Of a DNA stretch of 64,000 bases, positions 35,093 to 47,596 are shown piece by piece. The notes beneath the pieces are model-generated. The model was given only the letters and a program-made list of their open reading frames with translations, was not told the origin of the DNA and did no database searches. How positions within the stretch are numbered: the stretch's first letter is position 1; the number at the start of each line of letters is the position of its first letter. A program made the translations under genes and the position numbers. Source of the stretch: Limonium bicolor (Eukaryota; Streptophyta; Magnoliopsida; Caryophyllales; Plumbaginaceae); contig CM041777.1 in assembly GCA_023374045.1 (NCBI GenBank), positions 86,856,300 through 86,920,299 on the forward strand, in the 5' to 3' direction.

Positions 35093-36740
35093 ATGACTGA
35101 GACCTTCCCCATTGATCTGATTGAGTTCAAGAACTTGGGTTTTGACATTATAGTGGGCATGGATTGGCTGCAGAAGCATAGGGGCCGCCTTCATTGTGCA
35201 GAGCATCGACTACTACTGAAGGGGCCGAGCGGCAGGACAGTGTCATACCGCAGTGTGAGGAGAGAGCCGACTGTCAAGATCGTGTCAGCATTGTCCCTGA
35301 TGAAGGATGTTAGGAAGGGCCGACAAGCCTTCCTCTGTTATGTACAGGACACGAGACAGAGCGACGTGACGGACGTAGACATTCCAGTCGTGGTAGATTT
35401 TCCCGACTTATTTCCTGATGAGCTGCCAGGCATGCCGCCTGTGCGCGAGGTTGAGTTCGCCGTCGACTTGTTGCCAGGTACGGGCCCTATTGCTAAGGCA
35501 CCCTACCGTATGGCACCGGCTGAGATGAGGGAGCTGAAGCTACAGCTGGAGGACCTCCTCGACAAGGGATTCATTCGACCTAGTGTTTCTCCTTGGGGTG
35601 CTCCAGTGCTGTTCGTCAAGAAAAAGGACGGCAGTATGCGACTCTGCATCGACTACCGCGAGCTTAATGCGGTTACAGTCAAGAACAAGTACCCATTACC
35701 ACGGATAGATGATTTATTGATCAGCTGAGAGGGGCCAGTGTGTTCTCGAAGATAGATCTCAGATCTGGCTACCATCAGATTAGGATTGCAGAGGGTGATA
35801 TTGAGAAGACAGCTTTCAGGACACGGTATGGACACTATGAGTTCACCGTTATGCCATTCGGATTGACGAATGCGCCAGCCATATTCATGGACTTGATGAA
35901 CCGTCTTTTTAGAGAGCATCTTGATAGTTCAGTTGTAGTCTTCATCGACGATATTCTGATCTATTCAAAGACCAAGGAAGATCATGAGTTACATTTGAGA
36001 CAGGTGTTGAATATTATGAGAGAGAACCAGCTGTATGCCAAACTCTCTAAGTGTGAGTTTTGGTTGGACAGCGTGTCATTTCTAGGACACATTATATCAG
36101 CTAGCGGCATATCTGTAGATCCTGCTAAGATTGAGGCAGTGAAGAGTTGGCCAAGGCCGAAGACAGTCACAGACGTCCGTAGCTTTCTGGGTTTGGCAGG
36201 GTATTATCGAAGATTCGTGAAGGACTTCTCCAAGGAAGCCAAACCAATGACAAATCTAATGAAGAAGGAATCCCAGTTCTTATGGTCTGCAGAGTGTGAG
36301 CAGTCCTTTCAGACGCTGAAGGATCTCCTGACATCGGCGCCCGTTCTTACTATCCCTGAGGGCACCGATGGGTTCGAGGTATATTGTGATGCCTCTGGAA
36401 CCGGTCTAGGTGTGTGCTTATGCAGCACGGGAAGGTAGTTGCTTACGCATCCCGACAGCTGAAGAAGCATGAGGTGAATTACCCCACACACGACCTTGAG
36501 TTAGGCGCAGTAGTCTTCGCTTTGAAGATCTGGCGACATTATTTGTATGGTGTGACAGTCACTATCTACTCTGATCACAAGAGTCTACAGCATCTCTTCT
36601 CTCAGAAGGAGCTGAACATGCGACAGAGAAGATGGGTCGAGTTCTTGAAGGACTACGACATAGACCTGAGGTATAAAGAGGGCAAAGCAAATGTAGTTGC
36701 CGACGCCCTGAGCCGCAGAGCTCATTCATTGTTTACGCTA
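35093..36740 (+). CDS. Element A protease end, reverse transcriptase and RNase H (frameshifted)
   Basis: The first frame (35093-35728) carries [11 protein letters not shown], then the RT entry [27 protein letters not shown] and [11 protein letters not shown] single-base shift at about 35715 moves to the frame 35740-36438 with [32 protein letters not shown] and the catalytic FIDDILIYS, followed by the thumb ([12 protein letters not shown]). RNase H starts at EVYCDASG. A second shift at about 36405 leads to 36414-36720 with [25 protein letters not shown] and [13 protein letters not shown] copies genomic RNA into DNA, and RNase H removes the RNA. The catalytic Asp pairs are present. Only indels, no in-block stops, interrupt it, which fits recent decay or assembly error. 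Confidence 0.92.
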
Positions 36741-36874
36741 GTAGCAAACAGCAGTATGATTGATGAGATACGAGCTGCACAGGAGAGTGATCACTATATG
36801 CAGAGTATCAAACAGAAAATGTCAGAAGGTTGTTTTGAAAGACAAAGTATGATTTCGAACTGTGTAATGATGGC

Positions 36875-38196
36875 ATGTTACGACTGAATGGCCGATTATG
36901 TATTCCGGAGTCGTCTCCTGATCTGAAGGAGAAGATACTCCAGGAGGCTCATTGCTCGTCCTTATCCGTCCACCCTGGTTCTTCGAAGATGTATAAGGAT
37001 TTGAAAGTTCATTTCTGGTGGAGCGGGATGAAGAAGGATGTAGCTGAGTATGTGGCTAGATGCTTGACCTGTCAGAAGGTTAAGTTTGAGCATAGGAGAC
37101 CCGGAGGTTTAGTGCAGTCTATGCCTATTCCTTGTTGGAAGTTCGAGGACATCTCGATGGATTTCGTTGTCGGTCTCCCACCGACTAAGGGAGGACTGAA
37201 CACGATTTGGGTCATTGTGGACCGTCTGACGAAGGTGGCAAAGTTTGTTGCTATGAAGGATACCTGGAACGTCCAAAGTTAGCGGACTTGTTCCAGAAGG
37301 AGGTGATCCGGCACCATGGTGTGCCAAAGACTATTGTTTCTGATAGGGACCCTCGATTTTTGTCCAGATTCTGGGGACAGGTTCAGGAAGCCTTGGGTAC
37401 GAAATTGAAGCTTAGTACGGCGTTCCATCCACAGACCGACGGTCAGAGTGAGAGGACCATCCAGACACTGGAGGACATGCTGAGAGCATGTGCCTTAGAT
37501 TTCCAGGGGAGTTGGTTAGAGCGTCTACACTTGATAGAGTTCGCCTACAACAACAGCTACCACTCCTCGATACAGATGCCACCATTCCAGGCACTTTATG
37601 GTAGACCGTGTAGGACTCCTTTATGCTGGGATGAGGCCAGCGAGAATACGCTTCTAGGACCTGAGTACCTAGAGCAGATTAAGGAGGATGTCCTACAGAT
37701 TAGGAAGAACATGAGGGCAGCTCAGGACCGGCAGAAAGCAAATGCAGACACCAAGAGGAGGGACATTGAGTTCACTACCGACGACATGGTATTCCTCAGA
37801 GTGTCACCCATGAAGGGGATATTCCGGTTTGGGCAGAAGGGCAAGTTGAGCCCGAAGTATGTTGGACCTTATGCGATTAGGGAGCGAGTGGGCCCGTTAG
37901 CCTACAGACTGGACTTACCAGCAGAGCTCGGGAGGGTGCACAACGTCTTTCACGTTTCACAGTTGAAGAAGTATGTGCCCCATCCATCGCACGTTTTGCA
38001 GCCAGAGACTTTAGAGTTGGACCCCGCTCTACGATATGAGGAAGTACCACTCCGCATTCTCGATACGAAGACGAGGCAGACTAGGAACAAGACCGTTAGC
38101 ATGGTCAAGGTTCTCTGGTCGAACCATGAGGTGGAGGAGGCTACATGGGAGTTAGAGGACTCCATGAGAGCGAAGTACCCAGCACTCTTCGAGTAG
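36875..38196 (+). CDS. Element A integrase and chromodomain-like tail (one frameshift)
   Basis: Inserts the cDNA into the genome. The zinc-binding H-H-C-C part is at 36945-37080 ([11 protein letters not shown], then [13 protein letters not shown]). The catalytic core begins [15 protein letters not shown] and continues, after a single-base shift at about 37275, with [16 protein letters not shown] and [20 protein letters not shown]. The D-x35-E spacing is intact. The GPxR-like region ([17 protein letters not shown]) is followed by [13 protein letters not shown]. The C-terminus [20 protein letters not shown], then [19 protein letters not shown], is the short chromodomain-like type of Tekay chromoviruses, thought to guide insertion to heterochromatin. 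It stops at 38196. Confidence 0.93.
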
Positions 38197-38645
38197 TAGC
38201 TGTGTTACTTGTACGGGTTCGTGGTCAAACCCTTTTTAGGGGGGGGTAGACACCACTTGGCTTGCGCACACGTTGTGCATTAGGTCTTGTTTTTGTGGTG
38301 TGTTTTGGTTGGTATGCTGCGTCATACATGTTGTTTGGATGATTGGATGTTGATACATTTATGTATGTATGTGCCTTAGTGCACCTGGTTGAATATATAC
38401 ATAGTACCGCTGAGTACTTTTGGTTGATGAGTTGGATGTGCACCTTGTTTAGTGCTGTGATGTGAATGAGCTTTATACCATGAGTTTGATTATTTGATAT
38501 ATGCTGTATGTGTAGACTAGGTCTGAACCTAGTGGGAGTTACTCCCTAGCAATGGACTGTTTGGTTACTTAGTGGAACTTGATTCCTTAGGTGAACTGTA
38601 GAGGATTAAGGACTTCGGGACGAAGCCTTTTTAAGGGGGGTAGAC
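38197..38645 (+). other. Element A 3' untranslated region with two polypurine tracts
   Basis: About 450 bp between the pol stop and the 3' LTR. The functional-looking tract AAGGGGGG followed by TAGAC lies at 38633-38645, directly before the LTR. A near-identical copy (CCTTTTTAGGGGGGGG then TAGAC) lies at 38231-38251. No open frame of interest. Confidence 0.8.
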
Positions 38646-41600
38646 TGAAATACCCCTAACCTTTAAAATATAATTAAATGATCTATTAATGATCTAAGAT
38701 GATTAATAAACATCTAAATATTATTGGGGAACAATCTAAAAGATCTCAACAAGGCAAAACACGCCTTAAGATCGGTAAAGCCAAAAATGTGCTTTAAGAC
38801 ACCATAAAGATTGTATGACCTCAAATAGGATCCAAAGTGGATTCCTAAGTTATTAAAATGAAGTAAGGAACACAACAAAACCGTTCTCAAGGAGAACTAA
38901 GCTCAGGAAACACCTGTGACACAAAATGTGCACTAAAACACCTTAAAGCACGTTTTTGTGAGATTGCCTTCTAAATTGATTTTTAATGGGCTTAAAGGTT
39001 ATAATTACCTTTAAATATGATAATATATCACATTATATCATATTAGGAATTTAATTCCAGAAATTTACGAATTTTTACAAATTAATATTAAAATATTAAT
39101 AAAACCCTAAAGTGGGGCCCGCATGAGTCAATATTGACCAAGCATGGTCAATGGTCAATTAATTGACCCATTTGGACCATGGAGATCGGCTGGAAATAAG
39201 AGAGGAGACAGCTTACAATAATTAAGAGACAAATTGATACCTAACACAATTTACAATAGTAAACCTTACTTTTTCAATTATTTCCAACCTTCCCACCTCT
39301 TCCTTCCTCCTTGTCCGATCCCAGCCTCTCCAACCGAGCTCTCCTCCTCCTAGAAGCTCTCAAGCTTTGTTCTTGAGCATGGAAGGCAGATCTAACTCCT
39401 AAGCTCTTAAGGTAAGTGTTTTAAGGTCATTTTTAGCCCTTTTTCTTCATCTCTTCACTACCTACACCTAGATTTCGTGGCTCATCAATTCCTATGGCTT
39501 ATTCTCAGTGTTCTAAGGTTAGAACAAGAGCCAAACTCGGTTGAGCAAGTAGAGGGACCAAGGTTGCTCAAAAATTCATTTTAAGGTAAAAACATACCTT
39601 AAGCCTCTCAATCTTCAAGCGGTTTTCTTCCTTCAATTTTTATGAGTTTATACACTCATAATCTTCATATTTACATGTTCATTCAGTTGGTTAGCCATTT
39701 GGAGCAAGTGTGCCGAGATCCAAGAGAAATACTCTCTTTTAAGGCATTTTTCCAAGGTAAAACCTAATAACAAGGCAGCTTGTTGTGATCTAGCTATTTC
39801 CTATGTCAATATGGTGGATCTAACACCTTGTGGTGTGTTTGGTTCAGGTCGAAACCACCTAGAACTTCCCTTGCATTTTTAAGGTGATTTTGCCTTAAAT
39901 CTTACATTAATTATTCCTTATGGTTAAACTCAAGCTTGGAGTGTAACCATATCTTGTTTTTGTGTATTAAACATGTCTAAATCAAGTGGTGAATTTTCCT
40001 ACAAGTGACCGAGCCCATACAAGGAATAACCAAGGTATAAACACCTTAAACTTATGATTTTATAATTTTAAGCATATATATATATATATGGCCGAGAGTG
40101 AAATTACATATATAGGTCATATTGACCTAAAAATGGAAAAAAAATGGCTAAGATAAATTAAGCTAGTCATTTAAGAGATTTAATTAACATAATGGTCAAA
40201 TTATGACATTATGTGGAAAATAATTAAACCAAAGTGAGGCCGAAAATATATGCTATATTTTGAGACATTTATTGTGTAATTTATTTTGCAAGTTCAAGGT
40301 TGTAATAAGGCCATGTCATTAGGCCAATTCGTAATTATAGGAAATTAGAAAGTGTGGGCTTAATTTAGAGCAATTTTAAGGCTTTTAAATGAATTTAATA
40401 AAAATTATAACATTTTATAAAGTTTTGGGTCAAAATTGTAAAAATAGAAAAGTATAGGTTATTATTAGTGATTACCGAAAAATTGGTTCCCATTTGGTAT
40501 TAGAAGTCAAAGTTGACTATATAGGAGACTTTGACCAAGTTTGGAAAATTTAAGAAATTAAAATACTACCTTATATTAAGATAAATATTAATTGTAAAAG
40601 ATTTAAAAGAGATGGGGCTATAATGTAATTTCCGAAAACTTGGGGTACTAAATGGAGTTTAGTACAAACCTTAGGTTATTAGGAATTTTTAGAATTTATT
40701 TGGTTAAATTGGAGTTTATATGAGTTATATAAGTATAATATAAGATACTTTATAACATTGTTACAAATGGGTAACAAAGGGGTGAAAACCGAGATTTAAA
40801 GGAGTATAAGGTTAGGAATAATATTTATAACCTTTTGGTATAGTTTGGTAATTTTTGAAATGATATATAAGGTTTTAGAAAGATATATGTATAATATATG
40901 GTTTAAGGGAATTAGAAAACTATGTATTATAAATTGGGATGGAATTGTGATTTATAGAATTTTAGTGGTGTATAATGGAACCGAAAATATAAGGGCTATT
41001 TGGTATTTTATAAACAAAATATAACTATAGGTTATAATTGTTTTAAATGACTTAAATGTCATAAGATATGTTATATAACAATAATGTAACATTATATTAA
41101 CTAAGTGGTGGGTTTTGTAAATATTTAAGAACATAGGTGCTGTTCGGAAATATTAATATTTTTAAATGGAATTTATAATATGGTTTTGATGTTATAAGGA
41201 TTATAACATTTATAATATAAGAGGTATTCATTAGAAAGAATGAATATATATTATAAGACTTACCATATAAGAAATAGTTCCATAATACATACACATAAAT
41301 AAATATATGTTATGGTGGAAAAATATAATATGATTTAATGACCATGTGTTTTATAATGAAAAATGACATATGATAAAAGGGAAAAGAATTACAAACATTA
41401 GATGTGGAATTCTAATGTTAGGAGTATACATGGGATAATAAGAATTTATACATTCAAAGTATTGTTTACAATGAATTATACCACATTGAATTTAAAAAAA
41501 AAAGAGACAAACCTTAGGAAAATAAATACTAAGGTGAGATGCATAATGCATGACAAAGGATCACACATGCAATAATGAAATAAACTATACGACATACAAG

Positions 41601-43280
41601 GGTGAGTTAAGTCACATGCGATAACGAGTTCAACAATAAGTATATTAATATACAAGACAAACTACGCATGTAATATAACACTTTTCCAATCTCGAGTTAA
41701 ACCTAAAACCCGACAAATGTTGATAGCTAATAACGGGGGGGTAACCGGGAGGTGTTAGTGACGGTACGGGGTACCGTAGGATTGAGTTGTTATACGGTAT
41801 GCTAATCAGTAGCATTATGTATTGTTTAGACTGTTAGAGACTACACAAGGAGCATAGGATCTCGCTCGATTCATACTCCACCGTAATACATCAGGGTGAA
41901 ACGGTATGTTGTTATGTGTCTCTGATTGTCTCTGAGGGCTTCCTCAGTTCAGACTTCTGTGTGATCTGTGATAAGATTGTTTGTCTGAATGTGATAATTA
42001 ATATGCATGAATTGTATAGTTATAGCTGCTTATTATTACTGTTTTGAGTTAACATTACCGGTTCGTATATATGGACCTATATATATAAAACGAACTAGCG
42101 GCTATAGTGCTATCTTATATGAAATATGAGGATCGTCAGAAAACATTGTAGCACTAGGATAATAAGATATACATATTATCCGAGACTTTTATACGGAGCA
42201 TTGGCCTTTCTATACGCCGCTCTTGTATCTAACACACTGGTCCCGAGTTTACAGACTCCGGAGTGGACTAATGACCTTATCTGCTGTGTTAGGAAAATTT
42301 GATAATGCGATGCGATGGAATAAATAATTAACTAAGGAAGAAAGTAAGCCAGGAGGATGTGGCTCTTGGTGCGCGCTGTTGATCACAAAAACGATACCAG
42401 GATGTCCGCGTACGGGTCCGCAAGTATCAAGAAAATTTCCCGTGAGCTAGAATGGCTCGTTGGTCGGAGACTCTACCGTTGGAGTGGCTACTGCGTGGGT
42501 GACACCGCCATAATATATGGGGAACTAGAGACATGTCGTTTTAACGAGCGAGACTTGTCACTAGGTATAACTGAACAAATAATACAGTTAAGAATTATAC
42601 AGTGACGACGATTTGATAGTTTCTACACCATGGACGAGAACTAGTACTTGTTTATTGTTCTCGTTGTTTCGCTTGGTTGTTCATTGGTTATACATGTGGT
42701 TATATTATAAATGGTGATGGTTGTGTTTTTTTGTATGATGTTACTGTTAATTGTTTTTACAGTTTAAATATTAAAATGGTATTGCAGTGTAATGAACCTC
42801 ATGCTCTCGACCATAATTGAGGGGTCTTTGGGGCATGACGGGGCATGTGATGACATACTCAGCAGGGGTTGATTCCATACCACAAAACCAATTTCTTTCA
42901 TGCAGGTGACTAGATGGTGGGTCGCAGCGAGGCGTGACTATTGTGATATTAATGTTGGTTTAGACTTGGTACGGTGTGATACTCAGGTTGTTTTGGACTC
43001 GGGTTGTTTAACCGAGGTGTGTTTGGTTTAGATGCTCACGGTCTGTAATAATTGTTGATGTTAGATTTGTTTTAAGTTGTTTAAGTTCTACTATCTATCT
43101 CTTGTGGTCACTGCGGGAATACGTTTCGCAAGTTGATTATCAGTAATTCGGTTATCACCCGTTATGGGCGAGTGATAACAGTGACACCATTAGGGCGATA
43201 GTTTATTATTTACCGCTGCGAGATATTATTGTGCGCGACATTTATAGGACTATAGGAACCGAATTAGTAGGGGTGTTACA
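38646..43280 (+). repeat. Element A 3' LTR (4635 bp)
   Basis: End-to-end copy of 27304-31997 with many small indels and few substitutions. The open frame at 42357-42605 is not maintained in the 5' LTR and is probably chance. It is followed by the AGGC target duplication at 43281-43284. Confidence 0.93.
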
Positions 43281-43880
43281 AGGCTTGCTAACCTATATCG
43301 TGTACAACAGAGGAGTATAGCAGAGCAATACAATAGGACAGAAAAGGAGATGGGAATCCAATAAGACTGGAAATTTGGATAAGAAATTAATATGGAGGCC
43401 AAACCATTAGACTATGTACCAAAGGCAAGCTCGACGGCCAATCAGGGTAGGAGGGCAAGGTACTTTTATTGTAAAATTTGTGAGCAAAATCATCCTGGAA
43501 GTGATTGTCAAGGTAGGCAGGTGCGAATGCTATTAATGTGGAAGGATGGGACATCGAGCTTATGAATGTAAAGTTAGGATTGAGGAGGTGGCGGTAATAA
43601 CGAAGGCAGTAACCAGGCTGCTAGATTTACTTCTCGTCAAAATTATAACAACAGGCCTGGTAGTAGTAATCAGGGTGGAGCTCAACAAGTCAGCCAGGGT
43701 GGTCAGCGAAATAATATATAGCGGCCCAAGAAATCAATTTAGTGGGCAAGGGAAACAACCTCAGTATATGGGTGGAGGTGCACTAGGAGGAGGTTATAAG
43801 ACGCAAGGACACATCAACGTGATAACCAAGGCTGAGGCTGAAGCTGAGCAGGAAGGAACACTATATCAGGTATGTTTCTG
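43281..43880 (+). pseudogene. Element B gag, 3' part with zinc knuckles
   Basis: Continues the Gag of element B after the nested insertion. A short capsid end (LANLYRVQQRS) is followed by two knuckles at about 43470-43570. The first is intact, CKICEQNHPGSDC. The second is broken by a stop in place of a residue (C-Y-stop-C, then GRMGHRAYEC). A Gly/Asn/Gln-rich tail follows in another frame. From knuckle to protease there are only about 350 bp, against about 1.4 kb in element A: there is no AlkB domain and no intron-like interval here. Confidence 0.85.
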
Positions 43881-44395
43881 ATTCTTGGAACTCATGCTAA
43901 GGTGTTATTTGATTAGGGTGCATCATGTTCTTTCATATCTTCTGCGTTTTTGAAAAGGGTAGGAGTTGTACCTAATATAGATGTTAGCATCTCTATTTCT
44001 ACACCCACGGGGAAAGTAGTAGGATGTACTAAAAAGGTTGAAGGTGTAAAGATATGTATTAAAGGCAATGTATTCGAGATGGATCTGATAGAATTCGACC
44101 TAGGAGATTTTGACATAATCCTAGGGATGGATTGGTTAGTAGGAATAAAGAACGTATAAACTGTGAGAAACAGAAAATAAGTTTACAAGGAAAGAAAGGA
44201 AAAGGGGTGTCATACATTAGGGATAGAACCCAAAACAAAAAGGTAGTATTTGCTTTGAAGATGTGGAAAGATCTCCAGCCTGAAGATCAAGTTTTTATAT
44301 GCTACATTCAAGAAGAGAATTCCGGGCAAGATAAAGAGGCAACCCCAGCAATTGAAGATGTGGCTGTTATGCGGAGTTTCTAGATGTATTCCCGG
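43881..44395 (+). pseudogene. Element B protease (active site destroyed)
   Basis: The protease is recognisable from LFD-stop-GASCSF at about 43905-43930 to FDIILGMDWL (about 44109-44138). The catalytic triplet D-S-G has a TAG stop where Ser is expected, which abolishes the enzyme unless read through. Frameshifts at about 44150 and 44375 follow. Confidence 0.85.
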
Positions 44396-45820
44396 ATGAT
44401 ATTCCAAGTCTACCACCAGACCGTGAGATTGAATTTACTATAGATTTGGTACCAGGAACAACTCCAATATCTAAGCATCCTTAAAGGATGGCACCAAACG
44501 AGATGGAAGAATTAAAGAATCAGTTAGAAAAATTGCTAAGGAAAGGTTATATCCGTCCAAGCGCATCACCATGGGGAGCTCCTGTTTGGTTTGTCAGGAA
44601 AAAAGATGGAAGCATGCGGTTATGCATTGACTACCGAGAATTAAATAATGTTACTATTAAGAATAAGTATCCCTTGCCTAGAATCGATGATTTATTTGAT
44701 CAACTTCAAGGAGATAAGGTATTTTCAAAGATTGATTTGAGACCAGGCTATCACTAGTTGAAGGTAGCAGAGAAAGACATATCCAAGACAACTTTTCGTA
44801 CAAGGTATGGGCATTACGAATTTGTAGTCATGCCATTTGGATTAACCAATGCTCCAGCAATCTTTATGGATTTGATGAATCGAGTTTTTAATCCATTTCT
44901 CGACAAATTTGTCATAGTATTCATTGATGATATATTGGTATACTCAAAGAGTGATGAGGAGCATGCAGATCATCTACGCCAAGTTCTTCAGGTTCTGGGA
45001 GAAAAGGAATTGTATGTCAAGTTATCAAAGTGTGAGTTTTGGCTTAAGGAAGTATCGTTTCTTGGTCATGTGGTAACAGGAGATAGAATCTGCATGGATC
45101 CTGTAAAAATCAGGCAGTTAAAGATTGGCCTAGACCAACGAATGTTAGAGAAGTTCGAAGTTTCCTTGGATTAGCAGGATACTACAGGAAATTTGTTCAA
45201 GATTTTTCCAACATTGCGAAACCACTTACAAACTTGATGAAGAAAGAAGTACCATATAAGTGGGATGATAAGTGCGAGGAAGCTTTCCAAATTTTGAAGG
45301 AAAAATTAACTACAGCTCCGGTTCTTGCATTACCTTGTGGTACAGAAGGCTTTGAGGTGTACAGTGATGCATCCAAGTACTGCTTAGGATGTGTCTTAAT
45401 GCAAAATGGTAAAGTAATAGCTTATGCATCAAGACAACTAAAGGAATATGAGACGAGATATCCGACGCATGATTTAGAACTTGCTGCAGTGGTATTTGCA
45501 TTGAAGATTTGGAGACATTACCTATACAGCACCTCATGTAAGATCTATACAGATCACAAGAGCTTAAAATATATTTTCACTCAGAAGGAGCTTAATATGA
45601 GACAAAGGAGGTGGTTAGAACTTATTAAGGATTATGATCTGGAAATTTTGTATCACGAAGGCAAAGCCAATGTGGTGGCAGATGCCTTAAGCCGGAAAAG
45701 GAATCATGAAGGTGAAGCAAAATGGATATTACAGGACCAGCTAGTGGAAGATTTTAGGAAATTGAATCTTGAGGTAGTGACACTTGGAGAAGTTAAGAAG
45801 GAAACTTGTGCAAGTATGTA
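44396..45820 (+). pseudogene. Element B reverse transcriptase and RNase H
   Basis: The RT blocks are well preserved: [57 protein letters not shown] and [11 protein letters not shown] stop (TAG at 44755-44757) follows RPGYH, where related elements have Gln. A frameshift lies at about 45110-45170 in the thumb. RNase H runs from 45234 to 45715 with [35 protein letters not shown] and [12 protein letters not shown]. It is close to element A in every block, so the two belong to the same lineage. Confidence 0.9.
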
Positions 45821-45969
45821 GGCATTCCTTGATGTATACGCAGAGATTTAGACTGTCAACAAGAAGATGGAAAGTTAAAGAAAATAAAGGAGAAGGTAGA
45901 AAATGGAGAAGCTCCAGACTTTAAAATTCATGAAGATGGAAGTTTAAGATTTCGGGGAAGATGGTGTGT

Positions 45970-47262
45970 ACCAGGTACTTGTGGGGATCTCAAGGAAAGA
46001 TTAATGAAGGATGCTCATAACTCCAATTATTCGATGCATCCTGGAGGAGATAAATTGTATAAGGACATGAAGAAATACTTTTGGTGGCCAAATATGAAAA
46101 AGGAGATAGTAGAGCATGTATCCAAGTGTTTAACATGTCAAAAGGTGAAATTTGAACGTCAGAAAGTTGGAGGTATGATGCAACCTTTGGATATACCCAG
46201 GTGGAAATGGGATTCAGTATCCATGGATTTTATAGTTGGATTACCACCAACTAAAGGAGGGATAGACCAAATTTGGGTAATAGTAGATCGACTGACCAAG
46301 ACTACTAGATTAATTCCTATGAAAGGCACGTGGTCGATGGAGCAACTTGTTGATGCTTATGTCAAATTTGTGGTTAAATATCATGGTGTTCCTATGGACA
46401 TTATTTCTGACAGAGATCCCAGATTTACTTCACGATTTTGGCAACAGTTTCAGGATGTTATGGGAACGAAGTTAAATCTTAGTACTGCATATCATCCTCA
46501 AACGGATGGGCAGACTAAGCGGACTATACAAACTTTAGAAGACATGTTAAGAGCCTGTGCGATGGATTATCAGGGATCTTGGCTTGATAATTTACACTTA
46601 ATTGAATTTTCTTACAATAACAATTATCATTCAAGTATTCACATGGCACCAAATGAAGCATTATATGGAAAAAGTGCCGAACTCCGTTATGCTGGGATGA
46701 TTCAGGAGAGGCAATTATGATAGGACCAGAATTAACAGAAGAAATGACACAACAAGTTAAAAATATTCAACAGAGGTTGAAAGCTACTCAAGACAGACAA
46801 AAGTTGTATGCAGATTCGCATAGAAGACCACTTGAGTTTAGTGTGGGAGATAAGGTGTTTTTAAAGGTAACACCAATTAAAGGTGTGGTGCGATTTGGAA
46901 GGAAAGGGAAACTTGCACCTACATTCATTGGTCCTTATGATATTCTGGAAAGAGTGGGAAATTGGCATACCGACTAGCCCTACCAATGGAGTTGGATAAA
47001 GTACATAACGTCTTCCATGCATCACAACTGAAAACAGTATGTTTTGGATGAAACACATGTGTTGCAACCAGAAGAGGTGGGAATTGAACCAAATCTTACT
47101 TATGAAGAGCGACCAATTAAGATTTTAGATCATAAAACAAGAGAAACCAGAGGCAAATCTATGGCTTTAGTCAAGGTTCTATGGACTCATCATGGAATAC
47201 AAGAAGCTACATGGGAGCTCGAAAGCAAGATAAGAACTAAGCACCCAGAACTCTTTCGTTAA
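45970..47262 (+). pseudogene. Element B integrase and chromodomain-like tail (catalytic Glu lost)
   Basis: The H-H-C-C zinc part (MHPGGDKLYKDMKKYFWWP, then CLTCQKVKF) and the core ([29 protein letters not shown]) are present. In the third catalytic block HPQTDGQTKRTIQTL the residue 36 after the second Asp, Glu in element A, is Lys. The D-D-E triad is therefore broken. Frameshifts lie at about 46690 and 46960. The tail (KILDHKTRETRGKSMALVKV, then EATWELESKIRTKHPELF) is chromodomain-like, as in element A. Confidence 0.9.
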
Positions 47263-47583
47263 GGTTAGTAGTTAAAGTTTCAGGAGAAACTTTTTTTTAA
47301 GTAGAGGAGAGCTTGAGGCAAAATTGGGATAGTCATTGGAATTGCTATATGATTGCTTGATAATATGTGTTTGTTATGCTTAAAAACACTGGATGTGTGT
47401 TTTAAAATAAGTTATTGCTCTACGAGAACCATTATTTTATGTGAAACTTCTTAAACAATTATGTGGTGTGAAATTTCTTAAACATTATGTGTAGAATGTA
47501 GTAAACATTGGCTGGCTTGAGATCTTTTTGTGATGTTGCTGAATCACTTATGATTGAATAGCTTCGGGGACAAAACTTTATTT

Positions 47584-47596
47584 AAGGAGGGGAGAA
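47584..47596 (+). other. Element B polypurine tract
   Basis: AAGGAGGGGAGAA directly before the 3' LTR; primes plus-strand DNA synthesis. Confidence 0.85.

Larger units (their letters stand above)
27304..43280 (+). mobile_element. Element A: AlkB-carrying Tekay-like chromovirus with very long LTRs
   Basis: About 16-kb LTR retrotransposon inserted in the gag of element B in the same orientation. The LTRs begin TGAAATACC and end GGGTGTTACA (4694 and 4635 bp). A tRNA-Met primer site and a polypurine tract are in place. Order: gag with two CCHC knuckles, an AlkB-like dioxygenase domain, protease, RT, RNase H, integrase and a chromodomain-like tail. The gag-AlkB-protease part holds several GT-AG intron-like intervals. 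Scattered single-base frameshifts break the frames, but the active-site residues of AlkB, protease, RT and integrase are intact. The AlkB domain is the unusual element: it is absent from element B, and I know it as a cargo mainly of plant positive-strand RNA viruses. Confidence 0.93.

Noticed and set aside
42357..42605. 82-codon frame in the 3' LTR of element A
   Set aside because: The matching part of the 5' LTR (about 31077-31325) is not open in the same frame because of indels, so it shows no sign of being kept.
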